NCBI GenBank assembly: GCA_002311635.1
Contig: DBZJ01000215.1
Coordinates: 485-38,424 of the forward strand
Direction: 5' to 3'
DNA from: Syntrophaceae bacterium UBA1163
GTDB taxonomy: Bacteria > Desulfobacterota > BSN033 > UBA1163
Length of the DNA stretch: 37,940 nt
The notes below the pieces were generated by a model, which did no database searches, was not told the origin of the DNA, and saw nothing but the letters and a program-made list of their open reading frames with translations. This document shows positions 32,249-37,940 of the stretch, in pieces (position 1 is the stretch's first letter; each line of letters begins with the position of its first letter). The translations under genes and the position numbers were made by a program.

Positions 32249-33090
32249 TGTCATCCAGGTATGGATTTTTAGCCTTCTTCGTTCTTGCCTTGGTTCTCCT
32301 CCTGATCCTTAAGAATTATGAGTTGTGGACTCAACCGATCAAATTCGTGCCCGAAAAGAAGGTGGCGAAGAGATCGCAGAGCAAGCCAGAAGGCAAGCCG
32401 GGGGTCCCCTCAACGATAGGAACTGAGAAGAATCCCACCTCTATCAAATCTTATATTGCGATCGCTGAAAAGAATATCTTCAGCCCGGAAAGGAAGGATT
32501 TTCCGATTCCCGCAGGGAACGGGAAAAAAGAGCTTGTGCGTCCTCAAGTTGTTTTGTACGGCGTAACCATTCTTGGGGATTATCAAGCCGCCTCCATCGC
32601 CAACCCGGGAAGGCCCCTCCGAAAAGGGGAGCGAGAGACGTTCAGCGTGAAACCGGGGGAGCGGATTGGGGAATATAGGCTGACAAAAATATTATCTGAC
32701 CGGATTACATTGGAGGCAGAGGGGGATACTTTCGAAGTCCTTCTTTACGATTCGAAGATGCCGAGGAAAAGGACGGATGTCAGAACAGAGGTCAAGCCAT
32801 CAGCGCCCTCGGGTACTCAGCCTGTTCCCGCGGGTCCACCTCCACACACTACCGCAACCGCTCCAACCCCGACACCACCCAGGCCAACTCCTCCTGCAGC
32901 ACAGGGAAGAGTTGCCACGCCTGCGCCCCCTGTGCCTGTGAGTCCATCCCCTCCTGCTCCCTATACCAGAAGAGGAGGGAGAATGCCTTTTCCAAATTAT
33001 CCATCTTCTCCGCCGACTTCCGGAAATCCAGCACTTCCGGCAGCTCCCGCAGGGGCTCCGGAAGCTGCTCCAACGCAAGAAACGGAGTGA
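32248..33090 (+). CDS. gspC: GspC-like inner membrane protein with proline-rich tail
   Basis: A 280-aa protein: one N-terminal membrane anchor (about 6-22), a linker, a homology-region-like domain at about 70-170 (IAEKNIFSPERKDF, VVLYGVTILGDYQAASI, GERIGEYRLTKILSDRITLEAEGDTFEVLLY), and a Pro/Ala/Thr-rich tail from about 185 to the end. The HR domain of GspC contacts the N0 domain of the secretin, and gspD follows directly, which supports the assignment. A PilP-like protein is the alternative. There is no PDZ domain; the usual C-terminal position is taken by the proline-rich tail. It overlaps gspM and gspD by one and four bases. Confidence 0.75.
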   Translation: MSSRYGFLAFFVLALVLLLILKNYELWTQPIKFVPEKKVAKRSQSKPEGKPGVPSTIGTEKNPTSIKSYIAIAEKNIFSPERKDFPIPAGNGKKELVRPQVVLYGVTILGDYQAASIANPGRPLRKGERETFSVKPGERIGEYRLTKILSDRITLEAEGDTFEVLLYDSKMPRKRTDVRTEVKPSAPSGTQPVPAGPPPHTTATAPTPTPPRPTPPAAQGRVATPAPPVPVSPSPPAPYTRRGGRMPFPNYPSSPPTSGNPALPAAPAGAPEAAPTQETE

Positions 33091-35999
33091 GATTGAAGAA
33101 TGGAGATAAATCTATTAAGATGAGAAGCATGAAGCGTCTCTGGATAGGTCTTCTTAGTGTCTGTCTGGTGGGCGGCATTCTGAGTTGTGCTGGAAACAAA
33201 GCTCAATTGAGGAAGGCGCCGGCAGAAACCTCCACGCAGCAGGTTAACAATGCTAAGGAACAGATGGCCGTATCACCGTCTGTTTCTGAGCCCGAGAGAA
33301 TTCAAACCCCGGAATCGAAGCTGTCCTCTCAGGCGCCAGCTCCCACACAACCAACTGTTTCAGCCAAATCACAACCTGCAACTCCAGGTGGAGATCAATC
33401 TCCGACACCATCACAGCCTGCAACGCTAGTGGAAGCCCAACCTCCAACACCAACGCAACCTGCAAGATCAGTGGAACCCCTAACGTTGACATCATCTCCA
33501 ACGCCTTCACCACAGCCACCCGCTGCAGCCGCATCGCAACCTGCTGCCCCTGCGGCAGTTCAAACTCCGGCACAGACGCAGCCTGCGAAGTTAGCTGAAG
33601 CCCAACCGCTGGCATCGCCCCCAACGCCCTCAGCACAGCCGCCGGTGGCAGCCACATCGCAGCCTCCAGCTCCCGCAGGAGTTCAGACCCCAGTACAAGC
33701 GCAACCTGCGAAGTTAGCTGAAGTCCAACCGTTGACATTGCCCCCAACCCCTTCACCACAGCCACCTGTTGCAGCCACGTCACAACCTCTAACCTCCGCA
33801 GGAGTTCAGACCCCAGTACAAATGCAACCAGCGAAATCAGCTGAAGTCCAACCGTTGACATTGCCCCCAACCCCTTCACCACAGGCGCCTGTTTCAGCCA
33901 CATCGCAGCCTCCAGTTACTCCAAGGACTCAACCACCATCACCACCACAGCCATCTATTCCTCAAATGGCAAGACCCGGGATCCCTGCAGCAGGTCCTGG
34001 AGTCATCTTCAATTTTGACAATGCAGACATCTACGAAGTGATACGGGTGATGGCAGAAATAATGAAGATCAACTATCTCATCGACCCCAGGGTGAAAGGG
34101 GTTGTCAATATTCATACCACTGGTCAGCTCCCGGCCGAAGAGGTCTTTCCGATCTTCCAGTCGATTCTAAGGTTAAACGGCGTTACGGCGGTGAAGAAAG
34201 ACGGTCTCTATGAGATCGTTCCTTTAAGCGACGCCAAAAAAACGTATGTCTCTCCTACAATCACCCGGGGGGGCGCGAAAGTGCCTTCTGAAGAGAAATA
34301 TACGATTCAAATTATTCCTTTGAAGTATATTCCTGCGACAGAAGCCTCCAAATTGATCAAGCCCTTTATTTCGGACGGGGCGGAGATTGCCGAGCACGCT
34401 CCTCAGAATATCCTTATTATCAGCGATGTGGCCTCCAATATTAAAAAATCGCTCGAGATTCTTGCGCTCTTCGACGTCGATATTTTTGCCGATACGAGGG
34501 TGAGGATCTATCCGGTCTTGAACGCCGATGTCACTGAAGTGGCTAAGGAAATGGAGCGCATCTTCTCTTCCTTTGAAGTCTCTACAAAGTCAGCGAGAGG
34601 GGTCGGGATTACTTTCACCCCCGTTACCCGGATCAATTCGCTCCTGGTCGTCAGCTCCATTCCCAATATCTTTGAAAAGGTGGAGGGATGGCTCAGGGAA
34701 CTGGATAAGATACCGGGAGAGGGATCGAAGTTAAGCGTCTTCGTTTACTACGTCCAGAATGCGAAGGCCAAAGACCTGGCCGACGTCCTGAAAGAAGTAT
34801 TTGTAAAGGCGAAAGAGAAGAAGGGAGAAAAAGCAGCAGCAGCACCTGCTGAAACACCCCGGGGGGCAAAACCAACTCCAACTCCCGCCGCTCCTACCAC
34901 TCCTACCACTTCTTCAGCCCCTGGAAAGGAAGAGGCAGGGGGCATTCCAGAAGGCGAGATCGGAATTGTCGTTGATGAACCCACCAACTCATTGGTCATT
35001 AAAGCCTTTCATAGGGATTATAGAGCAATTCTTGAAACGATCAAAAAACTGGATATCTACCCAAAGCAGGTGCTGATCGAGATCTTTTTGGCTGAAATCA
35101 CGCTTGATGAAACGAACCAGTTCGGCATCGAATGGGCCAAATTCGTGTCGGGCTCGCCTAATTCTCGTGGTCAGGCGGCTGTGTTTCAGCAGCAGCCACC
35201 TGTTGCAAGCACCACCACTGATACTAGCGGCACAACAACGACTACTCTCGGTCCTTTTGACACAGCCCTCGTTGCCGGTGGTTTACGGTACGCCATTGTG
35301 GAGTTGGGCGGGAGACTGTCCGCAGCAGTCGATTTGGCGGCGACACAATCCCGGTTGAAGGTAATCTCTTCACCCCACATCATTGCATCAAACAATAAAG
35401 AGGCGAAAATTCAGGTCGGGTCGTCCCAACCCATTCTCACCAATACTTATTCGACGCCGGGAGTCACAAGTAGCACGGGTGCAGGCACGGTCGAGGGGAC
35501 AATCGAATATAAGGATATTGGCATTATTCTCACCATTACGCCTCGCATCAGCGACGGAGGACTGGTGAGCCTTGAGGTCAGCATCGAAGATAGCGACTTG
35601 CAGCCGACCGCCAACCCCCTTGGCAATCTTAATAATGTTCCTGCATTTACTAAGAAAACTGCTAAAACCATTCTGTCGGTCATGGAAGGACAGACTATTG
35701 TGATCGGTGGAATGATTTCAGACACTAAGAGCAAGACGACGTCGGGCATCCCTCTGCTGAGCAAAATTCCCCTAATAGGGGGCCTGTTTGGGTTTCAGAC
35801 CTACGAGAAGAAGAGAACAGAGCTGGTCCTTTTGATGACTCCTCACATCATTAGCGACCGATCTACATCCGATGCGGCCACCAGGGAATTCAAGGAAAAG
35901 GTGGAAGGCATCAGATGGCATATAGAAGAAAAGGAGAAAATGGATAAGGAGATAAAGGAGAAAAGGGAAAAAGAGAAAAAAGAGAAAAAAGGAGAATGA
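33087..35999 (+). CDS. gspD: Type II secretion outer membrane secretin GspD with long proline-rich N-terminal repeat region
   Basis: A 970-aa secretin, much longer than the usual 650-750 aa. From GTG 33087 the protein starts with a charged extension; ATG 33120 or 33132 would be equally possible. The signal sequence ends GGILSC, possibly a lipoprotein site. Residues about 55-300 are Pro/Gln/Thr/Ala-rich and contain 41-residue tandem repeats. N0 begins near 306 (IFNFDNADIYEVIRVMAE), then N1-N3 with an Ala/Pro/Thr-rich loop near 590-620, and the secretin channel (LKVISSPHIIASNNKEAKI, VPAFTKKTAKTILSVMEGQTIVIGG, KIPLIGGLFG). The C terminus is a Lys/Glu-rich tail. It forms the outer-membrane channel for folded exoproteins and closes the operon. 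Confidence 0.94.
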   Translation: MRLKNGDKSIKMRSMKRLWIGLLSVCLVGGILSCAGNKAQLRKAPAETSTQQVNNAKEQMAVSPSVSEPERIQTPESKLSSQAPAPTQPTVSAKSQPATPGGDQSPTPSQPATLVEAQPPTPTQPARSVEPLTLTSSPTPSPQPPAAAASQPAAPAAVQTPAQTQPAKLAEAQPLASPPTPSAQPPVAATSQPPAPAGVQTPVQAQPAKLAEVQPLTLPPTPSPQPPVAATSQPLTSAGVQTPVQMQPAKSAEVQPLTLPPTPSPQAPVSATSQPPVTPRTQPPSPPQPSIPQMARPGIPAAGPGVIFNFDNADIYEVIRVMAEIMKINYLIDPRVKGVVNIHTTGQLPAEEVFPIFQSILRLNGVTAVKKDGLYEIVPLSDAKKTYVSPTITRGGAKVPSEEKYTIQIIPLKYIPATEASKLIKPFISDGAEIAEHAPQNILIISDVASNIKKSLEILALFDVDIFADTRVRIYPVLNADVTEVAKEMERIFSSFEVSTKSARGVGITFTPVTRINSLLVVSSIPNIFEKVEGWLRELDKIPGEGSKLSVFVYYVQNAKAKDLADVLKEVFVKAKEKKGEKAAAAPAETPRGAKPTPTPAAPTTPTTSSAPGKEEAGGIPEGEIGIVVDEPTNSLVIKAFHRDYRAILETIKKLDIYPKQVLIEIFLAEITLDETNQFGIEWAKFVSGSPNSRGQAAVFQQQPPVASTTTDTSGTTTTTLGPFDTALVAGGLRYAIVELGGRLSAAVDLAATQSRLKVISSPHIIASNNKEAKIQVGSSQPILTNTYSTPGVTSSTGAGTVEGTIEYKDIGIILTITPRISDGGLVSLEVSIEDSDLQPTANPLGNLNNVPAFTKKTAKTILSVMEGQTIVIGGMISDTKSKTTSGIPLLSKIPLIGGLFGFQTYEKKRTELVLLMTPHIISDRSTSDAATREFKEKVEGIRWHIEEKEKMDKEIKEKREKEKKEKKGE
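33375..33915 (+). repeat. Tandem repeats (42-bp and 123-bp units) inside gspD
   Basis: The word CCTGCAA/CCTGCGAA recurs at 33375, 33417 and 33459 (42-bp spacing), then at 33582, 33705 and 33828 (123-bp spacing). Both periods are multiples of three, so the protein repeats in frame (14 and 41 residues). The last two 123-bp copies are nearly identical (for example GTCCAACCGTTGACATTGCC in both), which points to recent duplication. Confidence 0.85.
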
Positions 36000-36094
36000 A
36001 GCTCATCCTTGAACCCACTCGCTCTTCCTCTCTTCCCCCGCATCTGGAGAGAGGGGAGGCAGAGATTCTGCATCGAGCCTCAGGTTACCACCTT
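36000..36094. repeat. Hairpin after gspD
   Basis: A 9-bp imperfect stem (36027-36035 with 36046-36054, one G.U pair) around a 10-nt loop lies about 30 nt after the gspD stop. It has no T-run on either strand, so it is a weak terminator candidate at best, or a copy of a dispersed CCTCTC/GAGAGG palindromic element. Nothing else is seen here. Confidence 0.35.
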
Positions 36095-36388
36095 CTAAGA
36101 AGATGCCGATGTCACCGTCATAATCGTACATTCTTCGCCGTCTATAATCATCTTATCCGAGTCGCACACATAACTTTTAATGAGGAGAATGGTGGACGAG
36201 GGATTGATTGAGCAATAAGGGACGTTCAGACTTGCTAACGGTCTTGATCCTCGATAGAAGACAACATTGTGGCTGTCTTGCGCAAACCAATCGGTGAAAC
36301 TAACCAGACTCACGCAGTCCGCCAGGGCCAGATTTGGAGAGAGCAAAAACATTGTGAGGCTTAACAAAAGAACTATTCGGGTTCCCAT
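36095..36388 (-). CDS. Small secreted cysteine-containing protein of unknown function
   Basis: A 97-aa protein not recognised as any family. A clear signal peptide (MGTRIVLLLSLTMFLLSPNLALA) is followed by a short mature part of about 74 residues with four cysteines (in ADC, PYC, YVC and EEC), which could form two disulfides. GGGAGG lies 7-8 nt before ATG 36388; an in-frame ATG at 36403 contains that Shine-Dalgarno in its coding region and is rejected. A promoter-like pair lies upstream at 36469-36497. It reads toward gspD and sits beside the tRNA-Arg gene, outside the presumed integrated element. It could be a T2SS-related or envelope protein, but nothing in the sequence shows this. Confidence 0.6.
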   Translation of the reverse strand: MGTRIVLLLSLTMFLLSPNLALADCVSLVSFTDWFAQDSHNVVFYRGSRPLASLNVPYCSINPSSTILLIKSYVCDSDKMIIDGEECTIMTVTSASS

Positions 36389-36468
36389 TTTTTGACCTCC
36401 CATTTACTCCTCTTCTGCATACTTCCCTTTATCTCATCAAACATTTATTTATTAACTGCCTATTTCTA

Positions 36469-36497
36469 AAGTTATTAGATGACCTCGCGAATGTCAA
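36469..36497 (-). promoter_or_regulatory. Promoter of the small secreted protein gene
   Basis: On the minus strand a perfect TTGACA (complement of 36492-36497) and, after 17 nt, TAACTT (complement of 36469-36474). The predicted start lies about 75 nt upstream of ATG 36388. The -10 matches only in part. Confidence 0.5.
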
Positions 36498-36526
36498 CCA
36501 AAATTCCAGAATGGCAGAAATCACCA

Positions 36527-36555
36527 TTGACGAAGATATAACAAGCTTGTATAGT
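36527..36555 (+). promoter_or_regulatory. Promoter of tRNA-Arg
   Basis: TTGACG (36527-36532), 17 nt, TATAGT (36550-36555). The predicted start is about 4 nt before the mature tRNA 5' end, as is common for single tRNA genes. Confidence 0.8.
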
Positions 36556-36565
36556 TACGACCGAT

Positions 36566-36642
36566 GCCCCTGTAGCTCAGGTGGATAGAGCAACGGATTC
36601 CTAATCCGTGTGCCGCGTGTTCGAGTCACGCCAGGGGCGCCA
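36566..36642 (+). tRNA. tRNA-Arg (anticodon CCT), CCA encoded
   Basis: A full cloverleaf can be drawn. Acceptor GCCCCTG (36566-36572) pairs with CAGGGGC (36632-36638). The D stem is GCTC/GAGC. The anticodon stem ACGGA/TCCGT encloses TTCCTAA with anticodon CCT (36600-36602), reading AGG. The variable loop is GTGCC. The T stem GCGTG/CACGC encloses TTCGAGT. Discriminator G at 36639 is followed by a genomically encoded CCA (36640-36642). It has its own promoter. The 3' half is adjacent to an integrase gene and is the probable attachment site. Confidence 0.97.
36598..36642 (+). other. Probable attachment site (att) in the tRNA-Arg 3' half
   Basis: The tyrosine integrase gene ends seven bases beyond the encoded CCA and points toward the tRNA, the usual arrangement at one end of an element integrated in a tRNA gene. 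The crossover core is expected somewhere between the anticodon loop and the CCA end. The second copy would lie outside the window, so the exact core cannot be fixed here. Confidence 0.6.
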
Positions 36643-36648
36643 AGGAAT

Positions 36649-37764
36649 TTAGGCACTTGCAATGGGGTAGGGTTCTTGGGGTAGGGTGTTTCCCACTATT
36701 TTTCCACTATTCAGAGCTAACTTTTCCGCTTGCTGCCTTTGGTATTCGATATTCGACCCGATGTAAAAACCTTCCGTTGTTTTAACGGAAGTATGTCTGA
36801 GTTGGTCCCTGATCGATAGCGGCGGTGCTCCCTTCAGATTCATAATAGAGGCCGTGGTATGTCTCAACTCCTTCCATGAGTAAAGTTTCGTATCGATCCC
36901 CAAAGACCTCAACACTTTCCTAAAAGGCTTAAAGATGTTCCAATGGTTGTATGGAGTGCCGTCAGGCTTAGAAAATACCCACTCCCCACGCTTAGAAAAC
37001 CCCTGGAAGAGGTCTATTAGCTCCCTCTGCATAACAACCCTTTGACCCTTGCCAGTGGCATCCTTGAGGGTTTTGGAAGAGGGGAGATAGATAACCCCGC
37101 TGTCAAAATCAACCATTTCCCATCGAAGGCCCCTGAGTTCGGATTCCCTCATTCCCGTGTAGTAGGCCGTGAGGATTATCGGTTTAAGCCATTCGGGAGA
37201 GGCTTCAAGAATCTTCTCGATTTGATCCTCTGTAAAGAAATTTCTAAGGCCCTTTTTCTCGGGATAGAAGAGACCGCTTTTTGTAGTAACCGGGAATGGG
37301 TTAGATTCCATCAATTCACGCCCTACGGCAAAATTGAAGAGTCTCCGTAGGCCCGCCAGGGTCCGGTTGATATGGGCCTCAGTGACCGGATCTCCACCAC
37401 GTTGTTTTGGGGTGGATTTGACTTGATCCCTGAACGCGAAGAGGTCTTTTCGGGTGATCTGTGATAGCTTGCGTCCGGTGAAAAAATTCAGATAGACAGA
37501 TTCCTTGCCCAAGATATATTCCTTGTGATCGCCTTCTCTTCGGTAGAGTTCCATCAACTCATCAAAACTGATTTTTTCTTGCCTCTCAAGCACCGCGTAG
37601 CGACCGCCCTTAACCCTTTTCTCTCTGTCTATCTTTTCTCTAACTGCCATGGAAAGTTTAGGTCCCACCGCTCTCTCATGCTTCTTTGAATGCTTGTAAT
37701 AGGTGATGTAATAGATTTCACCAACCTTGTAGATCCCCTTATGCTTCGTCTTCTCACGTTTCAT
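36649..37764 (-). CDS. Phage/island-type tyrosine integrase
   Basis: A 371-aa tyrosine recombinase. The N-terminal arm-binding part (1-65, KGIYKVGEIYYITYYKHSKK) is followed by a SAM-like core-binding domain (about 65-165, SFDELMELYRREG, RTLAGLRRLFNFAVGREL) and a catalytic domain. The catalytic residues are the Arg in YTGMRESELRGL, a Lys in the SSKTLKDATGKGQ hairpin, KELRHT (Lys where His is more common, an allowed variant), LRHTSVKTT and the nucleophile in GFYIGS. AGGAGG directly precedes the ATG (complement of 37767-37772). Its position at the tRNA-Arg 3' end indicates integration of a prophage, integrative element or genomic island that continues beyond 37940. Confidence 0.92.
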   Translation of the reverse strand: MKREKTKHKGIYKVGEIYYITYYKHSKKHERAVGPKLSMAVREKIDREKRVKGGRYAVLERQEKISFDELMELYRREGDHKEYILGKESVYLNFFTGRKLSQITRKDLFAFRDQVKSTPKQRGGDPVTEAHINRTLAGLRRLFNFAVGRELMESNPFPVTTKSGLFYPEKKGLRNFFTEDQIEKILEASPEWLKPIILTAYYTGMRESELRGLRWEMVDFDSGVIYLPSSKTLKDATGKGQRVVMQRELIDLFQGFSKRGEWVFSKPDGTPYNHWNIFKPFRKVLRSLGIDTKLYSWKELRHTTASIMNLKGAPPLSIRDQLRHTSVKTTEGFYIGSNIEYQRQQAEKLALNSGKIVGNTLPQEPYPIASA

Positions 37765-37772
37765 ACTTCCTC

Positions 37773-37940
37773 CTAACCGTTAGCGAAACGACCCACCTCC
37801 TTTCTTGGATCAACTGCTTCTGGAAGACATTTTAAGTCCTGATATCCAACCCGCTTGTTTCATTTTTTCTGCCCATTCACTTTGTTACATCCCTGAGTTG
37901 AGATATCAGTGAGTTTGAACGTTGAGGTTGTAGAAAAAGT
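37773..37940. other. Region upstream of the integrase, entering the presumed integrated element
   Basis: No complete ORF or recognisable gene is visible in these 168 bases. They must contain the integrase promoter, and possibly arm-type binding or excisionase sites, but none could be identified with confidence. Confidence 0.3.

Noticed and set aside
33459..33950. CRISPR-like array in the repeat region of gspD
   Set aside because: Units are contiguous without unique spacers and are in frame with the secretin.
36649..37764. Inactive integrase because the HxxR box reads KELR
   Set aside because: Lys in place of the first His is a known variation of tyrosine recombinases, and the other catalytic residues including the Tyr are present.

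Overview
The window looks like a chromosomal segment of a Gram-negative deltaproteobacterium-type organism (Desulfobacterota sensu lato). This is an inference from gene content and order: nusA-ylxR-infB-DUF503-rbfA-truB-rpsO-pnp-M16 peptidase-dut, a DHH/CBS/tRNA-nucleotidyltransferase fusion, a family 4 uracil-DNA glycosylase, a Liv-type transporter operon carrying an acyl-CoA ligase, a type II secretion operon with a PilM/PilN-like GspL, and a probable selenoprotein.

Layout. (1) 1-9430, + strand: the translation and RNA-metabolism operon, closed by a rho-independent terminator at 9458-9492. (2) 9779-15153, + strand: xerD, the 880-aa DHH-CBS-nucleotidyltransferase, scpA and sppA. (3) 15180-23775, - strand: a family 4 UDG; a six-gene Liv operon transcribed livK-livH-livM-acyl-CoA ligase-livG-livF from a good promoter at 22890-22918; then a DsbC-like thiol-disulfide protein whose reading frame crosses one in-frame TGA at the first active-site cysteine. 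(4) 23936-35999, + strand: a complete gspE-F-G-H-I-J-K-L-M-C-D run ending in a secretin with a long proline-rich repeat region. (5) 36000-37940: a small secreted cysteine protein on the - strand, tRNA-Arg(CCT) on the + strand with encoded CCA, and a tyrosine integrase seven bases beyond the tRNA. This is the usual edge of an integrated element, which would continue past the window.

Two observations stand out. First, 23008-23775 reads as one 255-aa selenoprotein with a U-P-Y-C active site, a CxxCH motif behind the signal peptide, and a hairpin placed as a bacterial SECIS should be; a standard gene caller would split it into two hypothetical ORFs. Second, five gene junctions carry degenerate arrays with exact 7-nt periodicity, three of them arranged as head-to-head inverted halves (near 3391, 10681, 14211, 21290 and 29086). 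I do not recognise them as a named repeat family.

Working together: region 1 supplies transcription antitermination, initiation, ribosome maturation and RNA decay. The Liv operon would import an organic substrate and may activate it to a CoA thioester. The T2SS exports folded periplasmic proteins, and the divergently transcribed DsbC-like selenoprotein could serve disulfide quality control in the same compartment.
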